Part shown: piece by piece, positions 1 to 10,850 of the stretch
Layout: each line of letters opens with the position of its first letter
Numbering within the stretch: position 1 is the stretch's first letter
Assembly: GCA_013339765.2 (NCBI GenBank)
Contig: CM023453.1
Location: 90,861,767-90,925,766 of the forward strand
Direction of reading: 5' to 3'
Origin: Haemaphysalis longicornis
Taxonomy: Eukaryota; Arthropoda; Arachnida; Ixodida; Ixodidae
Length of the DNA stretch: 64,000 nt
Notes under the pieces: model-generated
Databases searched by the model: none
Told to the model about the DNA's origin: nothing
Seen by the model: the letters and a program-made list of their open reading frames with translations, nothing else
Position numbers and translations under genes: made by a program

Positions 1-386
1 CCTGCTTATCCCCCAATCCTCGTTGCTTTCTCTCCCCCTACCCTCATATATTGCCCACATTCAGGTAATCAAACCGAAATCCTGAAAGGAAAAAAAAAAG
101 AAAAAGATTAATGAAAAACTGAAGACTTTTTTGTGGTGCACAATGAAGCAAAAACGAAGACTTTTTTTTGGTGCACAATGAAGCAATTGCAATAACTTCA
201 ATGGCTTCTCCAGTTTATGAACAGGCTGAGCTTGCTTATGTGCTATCTGCAAGTGCTACTCTGATGTTAGAAAACTTGTTGTGGGCTTGAATGGGGAGCA
301 CCTTTGACGGAACTCTGTCTGGTTGGGTAAAAACTTAGATGAAAACACATATCCCAGTTGAGGGCTTCATTCAAAACGCTCACAAC

Positions 387-416
387 GTTTTGGAGCCTTT
401 TATGCTCCTTCATCAG
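387..416 (-). ncRNA. Hammerhead-ribozyme-like core, probably decayed
   Basis: On the minus strand CTGATGA (410-416) is followed by GGAGC (404-408), a short loop, and GGCTCC (392-397), which pair as a stem II, then AAAAC where the active core would need GAAAC. The spacing is right for a hammerhead but the G-to-A change should abolish cleavage. It lies downstream of the PLE reverse transcriptase in the same orientation, where such ribozymes are known in this class. Stems I and III were not confirmed. Confidence 0.4.
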
Positions 417-1089
417 GGGTTCATTAGGTTTTACCAGGAGCAGCAGTTATGTGGGGAAGATTGTTTTTGTACTTGTTTGTTGCCATGAAGCATCAAAGGC
501 GGTGGGCGTAAATTTGGGGAAAGACACTTAGAGATTTGTTCAGCTTTCTCCAAGCCACTTGTATGCACCATGACTTGAGGAGCTTTCTTTTGAAGTACGT
601 ATCTGTTTCTGTGTCAGTCACCTTCACTCTTACAAAGTCAGTGCAGTGGGCCACTTTTTCTGTGTTTAGCAAAGTCACTGCGCTGTACGTTAGACTTTTA
701 AACGCCATTTTGGTGCTGTCGGAGTCATTTTTGAAATTTCTGGGTCTCACCGATGTGATTCATGAGGCAGTTGCACGCAGGGGATTTTGTAAAAGATCCC
801 TTGCACTTTTGCTTGTGGTGGGTGCCTTTTTGGCCCTGGCATCAGTAGACCAAGGGTTTACACAGATTTTTGGGCTACCAGAATGCCTTCCTTCATGAGA
901 ATGTGTGATACCGTTGTAGTGAAGGTAGGTAAAGGGTGGAGGGGTCGGGAGGTGGGTGATATTGGAGGCAGGGGAAATGTTGTTGATTGGCGGCATTGAA
1001 GGAGTGGAAATTACTCGGTTGCCACTTGATTGGTGAAGACGGCATTCGATAAGACAAATGAAGTTGCTGGTGCAGCTGTTTTTATTCAG

Positions 1090-1480
1090 ATCTGTGATGA
1101 CCACTTTTTCTTCCTTTTTTCGGTCATCTTCTTTTGAGCAGATGGTTCTTGCTCTAAGTAGGAGAGCCGAAATTATAAATGACGTGTGCGATATTGGGTA
1201 GTAAGAATCAAATTGTAGGTCACGTCTCGTTTGGGTTGGTTTCCTGTACTTGGTGAAGCTTACTAATTTGGCAACTGGAAGTTATCTGCTGTTGCGTCCT
1301 TCATAATGCTAAAACAGTCATCTGCATAGCGCAGAAACACCTTGGGTTTTTCAGGGAAATTTTTCAAAGCAGTTATTTTAATTTTCTCCATTACCAGGTT
1401 CGCGTAGCCACAAAAATCACAGCCGCCGCAGCAGTTCTGCTCGCTTGCCTGATGAAAAAATTCTTGCTTCTCGTGTGTGC
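1090..1480 (-). pseudogene. PLE reverse-transcriptase C-terminal part and linker, broken
   Basis: Reading the minus strand from about 1452 gives a stretch containing ANLVMEKIKI, then FLRYADDCFSIMKD with the catalytic YADD at 1317-1328, and a stop (TAG) near 1263. A shifted frame then gives SFTKYRKPTQTRRDL, FDSYYP, ISALLLRART and IC-SKEDDR. That order (palm motif C, then Y-RKPT, then an H/S-P segment, then L-RA-T-C) is the one I know from Penelope-like reverse transcriptases. Further on, NSCTSNFICLIEC resembles the start of the region preceding a GIY-YIG nuclease, but I do not see the nuclease. At least one stop and one frame change make this a dead copy. The family call is from motif recognition, not alignment. 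Confidence 0.7.
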
Positions 1481-1932
1481 TTTGAGGCAGAATGTAAAGG
1501 TGGGATATCTCACCAATGTAGAGGCAGGTCTTAGAGCTCAGGTTGTCATCATTTCTTTCCTATATCCTTCCTTCCTAAATCTTTCCCATATATTTCTGGC
1601 TCGTGGCCAAACCTTATCTGATGAAAGGGCCCAGTAGGCTCCGAATCATTGGAAACGCTTTAAAAGGGGATGTTGTACCACCGTGTCAATGAATAATAGA
1701 TGATCGGGCGTGTGATGGGGAATTGTGATCATAATATGAGGGGGAAAGTAATGATCTGTCTAAGAAAGACAGGGTGTGTCATCCACTGCTCATGTTAAGT
1801 GTATGTTTGTGTTTGCTTGCACATGTATGAATACATCTGTTACTTATTGTGTCCTGTGTTGGTACCAATTGATCCTCTCAAAATGGAATTCTTTCCCTCT
1901 CTCTCTCTGTCTCTCTCCCTGCCTGGCTGTAG

Positions 1933-2022
1933 GAGGAAGTGCTGCAACTGAAGGCCAAGGTTGAGAAGCTGGAAAAAGAGCGCTCGGAGCTCAAGCAGAA
2001 CCACGACCTCTTGGAGGCCAAG
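1933..2022 (+). CDS. Internal coding exon of a coiled-coil protein
   Basis: This is the best host-gene evidence in the window. A pyrimidine-rich tract (CCCTCTCTCTCTCTG... CCTGGCTGTAG) ends in AG at 1931-1932, and GTCAGT follows at 2023. The 90 bases between are exactly 30 codons in one open frame with phase 0 at both ends. The peptide starts EEVLQLKAKVEKLEKE, continues RSELKQNHDLL and ends EAK. It is rich in E, K and L with leucines spaced as in a heptad repeat, so it should form an alpha-helical coiled coil. Codons are G/C-ending, unlike the AT-rich flanks. Many cytoskeletal, trafficking and scaffold proteins have such exons; I cannot name the gene. No neighbouring exon was recognised: those on either side are presumably beyond long introns filled with repeats. 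Confidence 0.72.
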
Positions 2023-3910
2023 GTCAGTGGGCTACCCAGCATGGTGGCATTGTGTCTGCATGCATTCAGCGCAGGCAGTTATGAGAGCATATAAATCCTG
2101 GAGGTAGCTTTATCAAGGCAGTCAGAAAGCATTCGTTTAAGGCTACATTCGTGGAAAAGAGTGAAGCCGGGCTCTAAAAACTGGCACTTGAATTACATGT
2201 AGCAAAGTTTATGCAGATGACATTTTAAATGGTTATCTTTTGTGCACTGAAGGAGGTAAAATAAACTTTGTTCAGAAGCATTTTTGTCAGAAAAAGAAAC
2301 TGGCTTATTAGTAAGGCATCTAACACACAACCTAATGCTTTTCGCTCGAAACGCCAGTGCTTTGACGTTGTTGCTAAAAAAAAAAAAAGTGTAGGCATAG
2401 GAATATGCAAAATAGCTTAAAAAAAAGAATTCAGAAGTGGATGAATTTTCGTTTAATAGTAATGATAGTTCAGGGAATAAGTTCTCGTTCCGGCACTGTC
2501 ATTTGGTGTAAGTTCTGACTTAAAACAGAACACAAGAAACGTGGCAGCCTGCAGGCATTTTTGTCAACCACTCCTGCTTCCTTTGGGTCCTCAGTGTTAA
2601 CATTATCCATGCATCTTGGGCAGTATTACTGTGATACCAGATCAGTAAGTTAACCTGATTGGTGCTCTCTTTCACTGAACTGCCACCTGCCATGTTTCCT
2701 CCATGAATTGTGTTGGCAAAAGTGCTTTTGAGCTCCTGCATAAAACTACAAAGCATGCATTTTGAAGTGTATTCTGGCTTATGACTGTGACTGCCCACGG
2801 AGAGCTTCTGGAGGCTGCGACACCTGTTATCGGACAGGTACGACACGGTTCAAATTTTTCTGGAGACTACCGCTTCCTCCAAAAATACCAACCTGGTGGG
2901 CTGGACTTGGTCTCCACTTGGCTCTGTTTTGGGCTCTTTTGCCTCACTGGCTCAAGTTTAAAAATGGCCTTTCAACCCTCATCATGCCCAAGATGACAGC
3001 GTCAATGCCTATGAAGAGCAAAATGGCAATGCAAGAATGAAGTTGCTATTGTGGAGAAGTGCTTTTAAGTCTGAAGAAAAAAAAAAGAAGATTGTTTGAA
3101 GTCACCAGCATTACTTCAAAGACCACGTTGCCAAGCAAGTTGTGAACAGCCCGTCAGCATGTAGAAGCAAATACCTTCATCTTTGTTACCGGTTGCTTGT
3201 TGGAAAGGGAATGGCTTCAACAATGGGCATCTGTGACACTTCAGACTGCATCTCCCTTGGGACAAATCGATCCATCCTCCAAGACACTTTCGATTTTTTG
3301 GCATACAACTTGGAGAAGAAGGTTCGCAACGGAAGTTCTTTGTGACTCATTCGAAGAGGAGTGCAAGTTGGCTTGCAGACGACAAATGTGGGCACATGGA
3401 ATTGTGAAGTTTACAAGTCACCAGCAAGAAAGGACGAAAAGTAGACACGAGTGCTTTACTGTAAGCGTTGCATGTACCAGGTTATGAAGCGAACATTTGG
3501 CATGCAGTGTTGGATTTCACTGTCATACGCTGCCAACGGAGCAAAACGACTATTTACTGCCCTCTGGAAACCTTGAAAATACTACGGTGAAAGGCATGTT
3601 CGTGTGTTGAGATTCAAAAGTGGCTGGCAACCAGATCTGGGATTTCGAGTACCACATTTGCAGTTTTCTTAATGTGAATGGTGTTTTTTTAACTCTTCTG
3701 TACTTCTGTACATTGCTTGGTCGGGGATGGTGTGCCTTGTTTTATTAGTAGAGGGAAGGTTTCTTGCTCTGTGTCCAGTTTAGCCTGTAATCCTAAGACC
3801 CGTATGGAAACTTTGGTTCGACAGATGGCGGATAATGCCATCGAAGAGATTTGATGAAAACTTTGAAAATGATCGCCTCTCCTGCCAATACTAAATCGTC
3901 CATCTTGATG
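2023..3910. other. Presumed intron or intergenic; no gene recognised
   Basis: No protein motif or known repeat was recognised. Short open stretches (for example plus strand 2781-2996 and 3197-3487) have no family resemblance that I can name. The segment 2780-3660 is less AT-rich and has several overlapping short frames, so a decayed transposon or processed gene copy is possible but not shown. Confidence 0.4.
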
Positions 3911-4150
3911 GATTGATTGATTATGAGGTTTAAAGCACTGACGCTACATAGGCGATAAGGCGCGCCGTAGTGGAGGGCTCCGGATTAATTTTGACCACCT
4001 GGGGATCTTTAACGTGCGCCGAAATCTCGTACACACGGGCATTTTTGCTTTTCGCCTCCATCAGAAAAAGTGGCCGCTGTGGCCGGGAATCTAACCCGCA
4101 TCCTCGTGCTCAGCAGCGCAACGCCTCAGCCACTGAGCCACCGCGACGGG
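3911..4150 (-). mobile_element. Ruka-type tRNA-derived SINE, full length
   Basis: In minus-strand sense it reads from a head with CGCGGTGGCTCAGTGGCTGA (box A region) and a degenerate box B (GGTTAGATTCC), through GATCCCCAGGTGGTC and AATCCGGAGCCCTCCACTAC, to a short (AATC)n tail at 3911-3925. Ruka SINEs are transcribed by RNA polymerase III and moved by LINE machinery. The box B change (C to A) may reduce promoter strength. No clear target duplication was found. Confidence 0.85.
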
Positions 4151-4641
4151 TGTCTGGTGTGTTAGCCAAGTCGTCCAGGTTTTTTTAAGAGTGGCTGGTA
4201 GTGGAGTCCGTGGGCTGCAGTGTGGGCTGCTCTTCATTTCCGGAGAGGGAGGCGTGCTCTGGGGTCCAGACAGTGTTGATGGTGGGAGGTGCACCTATGG
4301 CTTGTGATCATGATCGTGAGACAGTCAGAAGTTGTTGCATATCCTGGAAGGACGGTGGCTGTAGCTTCTGATGTGGCTGGAGATAGGGGGCATTGTGAAG
4401 CTGCGGTGTAGATGACGCTGTTGTCATCGGTGGCGGTAAGGGTTGTGCAAACAGGTGAGTGAGTGATGTCAATGTAGAGAGTGTCGCAGGCTGATGCGCG
4501 TTTCTTGTGTAAGTGGCAAATGCAAGTGTTTGCGCGACATCCTTGGTTGGGCTCAGGGTGCATATGTCTTGGGATAAAGGAGACTTCGACGGTGGCGTGG
4601 ATGTACGGCTGTTATTGGCTGCAACGCTTCACAGGAATCAG
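4151..4641. other. No feature recognised
   Basis: Unique-looking sequence between a SINE and a TIR element. Short antisense frames are rich in H, T and P and have no motif. Confidence 0.3.
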
Positions 4642-5622
4642 GTATAGGTGGTATTCACTGGAAAGTTTAGCAGGCAATTTCTTCACTTGGCAACACTGAA
4701 AACCGCCATTTTCGTGACCACTGTGCCTGTGCATGCGCTTCGCACCCGCATCTCGCAGCAAAAAAGAAACACCAGTGTGCATTGTCTGCCACGTTTCAAG
4801 TTCTCGGTGGTGGCGTCAACAGGTATATTAAATCGCACTCGCATTATGAGGTGGCGCTCTACTTGCCCTCGAGCACTTCGCATCCATCATCTCGGCCGTG
4901 GCGTCAACAGAAATGAAGGATAGCAGGGACATTTTGAAGTGATCATGGGATAGAATAGAGAAAAGTAAAGATTAGAAAGTCAAAGGAACAGTATAGATGA
5001 GTAGTTCTACTGATGCTGATCCCGTCGCACACAATACGCGTCGAACACTGCTGGCCGGCGTCATGCTGCGTCCGGGAGACGAGAAGCCTCAAAGGGAACG
5101 GCGAAGCGTAAAGGCGAGCAAGCTTGCTGTGACAAAGATTGAAGTCTGCAGCAGTTACAACCACTTTGGGGTTTTCTGCAATGGATTGTGGCCGCCAGAC
5201 GGGTACTTGGGGGGCGGGAGCTGGCACTCGACGGCACCCACCAGCAGGGTGAAAGGCGGCGACATCCAGATCCACGGTGGCAGCCCACATAGGCAACTTT
5301 ACGCCAAAACGAAGCCACTCCGGGAGCGCCAGTGGCAAAAACAATGTTACGCCATATCCGCTGGCTCCGTAATTGAATAAGTGCGGCAGAACCACATGCG
5401 ACCCGAGGGCTCATTCCGTCGCGGAGAGGAATACTCGTGGTACGTCGCTCAGAGTGAAAGTAATACGTAAACCCATGTTTCTCCACAAGGTAGTTCTTTA
5501 TATATCAGTGGGATGTGATGGCCTCATGTGTGTGCCACCGTGATGGTGGCTGCGCGTCCCTGTTGCTAAGGCAACACACACAGTTGCCGGCACGTGCGTC
5601 ACACCAGTGAGTACAACCTATA
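4642..5622. mobile_element. Non-autonomous TIR DNA element (TATAGGT type), copy 1
   Basis: The left end GTATAGGTGGTATTCACTGG (4642-4661) is the inverted counterpart of CCAGTGAGTACAACCTATA (5604-5622). The first 220 bases are similar to the start of the element at 9412-9952, including GTTT-CTT-TTGGCAACACT near the left end and GTCAACA-ATAT-TTAATCGCACTC further in. It is about 980 bp with no intact transposase; opposing frames of 127 and 150 codons in the middle show no known motif. TA-rich bases at both ends suggest a TA target, but a duplication is not certain. Confidence 0.6.
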
Positions 5623-6140
5623 GAATTGAGTTGGCTGGTGCTTTGAACTTTAATGAGCTTGTAGAGTACTACATAGAGAAAGTAATTTGTTTGGCAAGTT
5701 CTGAGTGAAAGTATTACGTGGCGAGCATCGTCTTGAGTGCTGTACTACTGGCGTTTGAAATATTGCAATATTGCGTTCTTTCGTGAAGTGTCTGTTCGTC
5801 ACCGCATAAATTTGCGGTAAGTTCGCAGAAGTTTGGTAACTGCTGGGTGCAGTCTACGTGGGCGCAGTGAAGTCTATAGAAGTGCAGCAAAGTTAAAGCA
5901 TTTTTGTTTTCCTTTACGTTTGTGAAGCACGGTTGAGTTTATTTTCTTTCCAACAGGTAGTGCTGGGGCGATGTTTGAGTGGTTTTTGTGTAACAAAGAC
6001 GTCCAACTTTTTGCTTGCTACTTTGTTTTCGTTCCGCCATCGTACACCGCCACGGGATGATATGTGCTGCAAAGTGCCCTGGAAAACCTCAATTTTCCTC
6101 CCTTTTGCCGGGCATACCTTACAGGTGGCAGTTCCTTATA
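5623..6140. other. No feature recognised
   Basis: AT-rich sequence with no motif or repeat that I recognise. Confidence 0.3.
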
Positions 6141-7057
6141 CAGTAATCCCTCATTATAACGAAATCGCTTTACTCGAAATATCGCTTTATTCGAAATTTA
6201 TTCTGGTCCCAACCCAAACACATGCATTTTAGATCGCATTACTCGAAGTACACGAAGAGCTTGACCCACTTAGAGCGAAGTGGCGAGCAGAAGCATGGCC
6301 GAGCGGCGGCGACCCAGCGGCGTGTCAGGCTTCCAACATGGCGGGTCTACCCACCCTGTCTTTCTCCGGTGATTTTCTTGAGTCGGTCATGCTCGCTTCG
6401 CGCCATCCGACTTTACGCAACGGTTCGAATGCATGGTAGCGTCATTGAATTTTGTTCCTAGACATTGGTCAATGACGTGGACGCGACGCTGCGCAAACAC
6501 CCACACTCAAACCGTAGAATTAGCAGTGTCATCGACAACAGGGCGTCGAAAACTCTTGTTTTGCAAACTTCACTGCTGCACACCTCGGAAAAAATTTCCC
6601 AGACATCATGCAAAGCCACTAGTGAAAAACCGGTCAGTTTTCATGATTGCGCGGTGCACCCAAAATTATCAGTTGATCGTTTTTTGAGCGCAACAAACTC
6701 AACCTGAGACTCGAGTGACGGCATTTGCGGTGCTTTCCAGCGCAAAACTCGTGTAACGTTCCTTGAGCCTCCCTGTAAATTGGCCACATCCACTGCCACT
6801 TTTATGATTGCGAGCACAGCCTCATGCAATGCTTGGTCAAACTGCAGCAGGGGATTCTCGCGACAGCCAAAGCTAGCTGCCTTTTTTGCACCTGAATAAA
6901 GCCCTGCTTCACTGAATACATTGTTTTGATTTCTTGCAGTTGTGGTGCAATTAAAGCTAAACCACTTTAACTTTTTTCGAGTGGTCGCTTATATCGAAAC
7001 ACTGCTTATAACTAAATTTTTTGCCGTCCCAATGACTGTTATAACGAGGGATTACTG
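6141..7057. mobile_element. Pogo/Tigger-like non-autonomous element with TA target site
   Basis: The ends are perfect or near-perfect inverted repeats: CAGTAATCCCTCATTATAACG at 6141 and its complement CGTTATAACGAGGGATTACTG (approximated by GTTATAACGAGGGATTACTG) ending at 7057. TA flanks both sides (6139-6140 and 7058-7059). CAGT...CYCGTTATAACGAA ends with TA duplication are typical of the pogo/Tigger group of Tc1-mariner elements. The interior (917 bp in all) has no intact transposase. Nested variants of the motif (CTTTACTCGAAATATCGCTTTATTCGAA) occur just inside the left end. Confidence 0.75.
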
Positions 7058-8185
7058 TAACTGATTTTTCTCTGAAAACAAGCAGAGTGTGATGAGAGCG
7101 GGTGTTATGGGAAGAGTGCTTTTAGTGTGCGTAAGAACTACCCCAGCTCTTTGTCTTTTATCGCCACCTAAAATTGGATAACGCATTCGCTCTGTTGCAC
7201 CTTTGCTTTCCTACGTGTAAAGTGAAGCATCGGTAAAGACGGCTCCAGCTTCCACCTGTTACATTTGTCATCACTTACTTGGCAGTCTTCTATTTCGCCA
7301 GTCTCGTGCTGGGGAGAGAAAACAGCTGATAGCGATTGTCGCGCCCGAGGGGGGTGGCGCAAAGCACCGAGCGAGGAGTACGAAGTTGTTCGCACTTGCT
7401 ATTTCTGACTCGGCATTGTCTGCTGCTCGGTTGTACGCGCGCCAACCGTTGCGTGCAGTTTTGCCGACTCCGCGATTGTTTCCCTCGCGGGCGCTGGGTG
7501 ACAAACGCGGGCGACAGTTGTCGCGCTGCCTAGGGAGCGCGAATCCTCGTGTCGCATCTTCTCCGCCCCCTCGTCTTGCTTTGCTGAGTTCGGGCGTTAT
7601 TGTTGTTTGTTCTAGCGGCGGCATTAAGTGCGGGCGTGTTTGTTTCCGTTTTTGGGAGCAACGGAAAAAGAATTGCCCCGCGCAGGCTCGGTTTCGCGGC
7701 TTCTGTCGCGCGCACAACGGTGCCTTTCTTCCTCCTTTCGTCCGCCTCTTCGTCTGCTGCGCCTTTTTTGCATTCGTGGTGGCGGCGGCGGCGGCTTCCC
7801 TTTGTGACAAAACGCGCCGCATGCGTCGCCAGCGTTCCGCAGCGCGTTCCCGCGTCCGCCCCTTTTCTCGCCGCGGGCGGCGCGCCCTTTCGGACGTCAG
7901 CGGCGGCGGGCTCTTCTTGGCTAATGGCCGGCCGTTCCCGCGCACAACGCTGCCCTTTGTGCGTTGATCGGCGCACCTTGTCTAAACTTCCGTGCACCGC
8001 CGCGACAGCTTCTACGGAGGCATTAGCCGGCTGATTTCAGTTTTACACGTTGCAGGCGAGCGTCTGCGTAGCGGTCTTCCGCCGGTGGGGGGCGAGTGGG
8101 GGGCGAGATCGCGCGTGAATCGCCGGTTGCAAGATCGCTTTTCAAAGCGTAACGCACCTTGTCCCCTTCCTTGTGGTTACGGTCT
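7058..8185. other. GC/CpG-rich stretch, promoter-like composition, no gene proven
   Basis: From about 7270 to 8180 the sequence is rich in CG dinucleotides and several frames stay open on both strands (up to 224 codons on the minus strand). The predicted peptides are low-complexity R/A/P-rich and no frame is favoured by motif, so I treat them as by-products of composition. A CpG-rich promoter or first exon is possible. Confidence 0.3.

Positions 8186-8215
<30 letters not shown>
8186..8215 (+). repeat. Homopolymer run of 30 G
   Basis: Uninterrupted G run. Such runs are length-variable and are a common place for sequencing error; on DNA or RNA it could also form G-quadruplex structure. Confidence 0.9.
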
Positions 8216-8216
<1 letters not shown>

Positions 8217-9411
8217 GACTCGGAAGTTACTCTTCGATATGCTCGGTCAAAGAGCGCGTTTCCGGTGCAGCGAATTGCGGATACGGTCCCTAGTGCCGAC
8301 CCCGTCGACACCATGACGCCCATGATTATACTTGAACGGGCACATCAAAGATGCTGGAAAAGTTAATGAAACGGTTGTTGCGCCTTCCTTCAAAATAGCG
8401 TTGTAAGCAGCGCGGTTCCCTCCCTCTTGAATGTTTTTTTAAGTGGTAGTTAGCGTAATCGAATCATTACCCTGCTTCACCGCCCTAGTACGTGCGACGC
8501 CTTATCTTCCAATAAACTTCCTCTGCTGCCGTCGGACCATGCGGATCCGTCGCACGTGTGTAAGGCCGCTGCGTTAATTGCCAGTTTGTCCCCGCTCTGA
8601 GAATGCTGCTCGCAACTCCAGACTGCACCTCGAATGCAGACGTGCGGTACGCATCGTCTGCTCCTTGACTTGTATGCGCACGACCTGACTTGCCCGCTCT
8701 TAGAGAAGGGGCACGGCGCCTCTAATACTTTTGCTTCCGTATTGCTGCGTCTTCTCTCTGTGGCCGCGTGTTTCGGGACCCTTGCGGCCGCCTCGCCACA
8801 TTTCTGCGGCTGGCTTTGATTCAGCGCTGTCTCCCGCTCTGCATGGAGCCATGAACCTTGCTGATGTGAGGGTAGACGAAAGCGGCTGCCACTTTGTAGC
8901 GTGCTTTGCTTGTCTTGTCTTCTCCGCTTTTACCTCTCCCTCGAACTCCCTCCCGTGCCACGAGGCGGCGGTGCTCCGTCATGCGTGGCCCCACGCGATT
9001 GGGTCCTGGCGACACATTAAGTTGACGAGGACGTCGTCTTGCTACTGACGGTGTTCCGTTCCCACCGCGTGCGAGCGTAAAATCGTAGCTGTTTGTGTTG
9101 TTTCCTACGGCTTTCCATGAATGGCGGAGCGGGGCATGAATGAACCTTCAGCATGCATCTGGGGAGGTTCGCCGAACGTTCAACAAGGGTTAAAAATTGT
9201 GTTGCTAGTGGGGCATCTGAACTGAAAGGTAGAGCCAACTTCTTGTTGTGGAGTGCGTGACGTCTAGCTCAAATGAAAGCCAGCGTTCATGCAGCGTGGT
9301 AACCACGAGGAATTTCTAAATAAATTCGCAAAAATAATTTTGATTTGGCACTGTGTTTTCTGAACTCTGAATGGTGGCGCCATCTAGTGTCTAAACGTGA
9401 CACTACCGTAC
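8216..9411. other. No feature recognised
   Basis: Mixed-composition sequence with an AATAAA at about 8512 but no gene that ends there. Nothing else recognised. Confidence 0.3.
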
Positions 9412-9952
9412 GTATAGATGGTTTTCACTGCAAAGTTTACCTGTCGAGTTCTTTGTTTGGCAACACTAAAAACGGCCACTGACATGGTCGAAACCACTGC
9501 GCCCCCACACAGCAGAAAAGGAAAAAAAAAAAACACCGGCGTGCGTCGTCTCCTCCGTTTCAACCCGATTCCCAACGGTGGTGTCAACATATATGTTATT
9601 AATCGCACTCACATTGTGGTCGAGGCATGCGTTCTGTGGGATAGAGTTGGAACGTCCAACACACATCATGTCATAGCTATAACTTTTGCGCACAAAAAAC
9701 AAAAACTAAACGAAGACACGAAGACCAGCGCAGCTGGTCTTCGTGTCTCCGGTGTCTTGTTTAGTCCTCGTTTTTTGTGCGCAAAAGTTATAGCTATGAA
9801 CTGTCACCAACTAGCCCGCCTTTCAGTGTTACACATCATGTGTTTAGCATGCACGGACAAGTACCGCCATCCCGCGGAGCCCGACATAACCAGTGACGGC
9901 GCACTAACATGGTTGACTGCATGCGTGCCTCGCCAGTGAATACAACCTATAC
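9412..9952. mobile_element. Non-autonomous TIR DNA element (TATAGGT type), copy 2
   Basis: It begins GTATAGATGGTTTTCACTGC and ends CCAGTGAATACAACCTATAC (9933-9952), the same inverted ends as the element at 4642-5622. The first 210 bases parallel that copy. The interior differs: it carries the long hairpin at 9672-9798 in place of the middle of copy 1, so the two are deletion or insertion variants of one family (541 and 981 bp). Confidence 0.65.
9672..9798. repeat. Long imperfect palindrome (hairpin)
   Basis: The left arm runs CATAGCTATAACTTTTGCGC ... GAAGACCAGC and the right arm GCTGGTCTTC ... GCGCAAAAGTTATAGCTATG, with the centre at about 9730. The innermost part GACACGAAGACCAGC/GCTGGTCTTCGTGTC pairs perfectly. 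The arms are about 57-65 nt with a few unpaired bases in the right arm. As RNA it would form a long hairpin. I believe GAAGACCAGC-type palindromes are dispersed in tick genomes, but cannot show it here. Confidence 0.8.
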
Positions 9953-9984
9953 AAACACAATGCGCGATTCAACAATCGCATAAA

Positions 9985-10052
9985 GGACTATAAGAAAGAC
10001 GGCATTTTATTGTCGTTTATGTGGGGACAAGTTTTTAAATGCCTCTTTTTAT
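9985..10052 (+). repeat. 68-bp near-identical duplicate with C2H2-like coding potential, copy 1
   Basis: GGACTATAAGAAAGACGGCA... to GCCTCTTTTTAT is matched by 11184-11251 with almost no differences. In one frame both read FYCRLCGDKFLNASFY, the CxxC-x3-F half of a C2H2 zinc finger; here the frame then meets MYR and a stop, so no zinc-binding histidines remain. Confidence 0.6.
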
Positions 10053-10530
10053 CCCATGTACAGATAACAGTATGTTGCCCCGCACCTTTTTGTCATGGTT
10101 GTAAGCATTCGCTTTCGCAGCATACTGCGTCGTTAACAGACGTTCCAGAATGGTGGGGGTAAAGTCCTTTCATCGGCTAAATGGGCTTTTAGGGTCGAGG
10201 GGAAACGAGAAGGATGTGTCAAATGGTAGCAAGACGACTTGTTCCTGTCGACTCTCCGTCGTTTGCGGACGACCTCTTATTCGGTGACAAACACCCGTTT
10301 GGTCGGCCTACGTAGAGATCTGCACGCAGAAAGCCTACGTCAGCAAATATCGTCGTGCTGAAGGAAACACGTGACCGAATTTAAGCTATACATGGCGCGC
10401 GAATCGTATTCTCGCGATTCCTACCAGCAGCGGTAAGTCACTGCTGTGTGCGATTCTAAATGCGAAGCACATATTTCAAAATTCAAACTTTGGGAATTTA
10501 ACGCGCCAAAGTTACACGTGGGCTATATGA
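10053..10530. other. No feature recognised
   Basis: No motif. A short inverted motif around CGAATCGTATTCTCGCGATTC (about 10399-10419) is too small to call. Confidence 0.3.
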
Positions 10531-10611
10531 TGCGTGGCTTGATGGAAAGATCTGGATTAATTTTGACCACCTGTGGATCTGTTACGCGCGCCGAAATCTT
10601 GAACACACGGG
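10531..10611 (-). mobile_element. Ruka-type SINE fragment
   Basis: TCTGGATTAATTTTGACCAC and the following CTG-GGATCT-TTACGCGCGCCGAAATCTTGAACACACG match the middle of the other copies, on the minus strand. Head and tail are missing. Confidence 0.75.
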
Positions 10612-10850
10612 GCCAAACACATCTTCCCGTACAGCCGGTCGTTTTTGTGGAGTCGCTTGTTTGAAACTAAATCCGCCTCTTAAATTCTGCCGCACTCTTT
10701 TTAGTACATAGACTCAAATAGTCTTATGTTTGTTTCATAATCTGGCTTTAAACTATGTAGGCAATGCCTTGAATACTTTTATTTTTGTTTAGTATTCCGG
10801 CTTTGCAATATTTGGAGCTCCCGTTTGAGGGGAAAAAATACCTATCTTAA

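Larger units (their letters stand above)
330..1655 (-). mobile_element. Decayed Penelope-like element (PLE)
   Basis: On the minus strand this region keeps parts of a Penelope-like retroelement: a reverse-transcriptase end with a YADD box, followed by the linker that in these elements leads towards the endonuclease, and near the low-coordinate end a hammerhead-like core. No single frame is open across it; stops and frame changes divide it. Penelope-like elements copy RNA into DNA in the nucleus and often carry hammerhead ribozymes in their terminal repeats. Outer borders are approximate. It lies upstream of the plus-strand exon at 1933 and so probably sits in an intron of that gene, in antisense orientation. 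Confidence 0.65.

Noticed and set aside
2781..3487. Possible processed gene copy or further exons after 1933-2022
   Set aside because: A GTACGA follows CAG at about 2837, but no acceptor, motif or coiled-coil continuation was found.
7271..7945. 224-codon open frame on the minus strand
   Set aside because: GC-rich low-complexity R/A/P peptide with equally long frames on the other strand.
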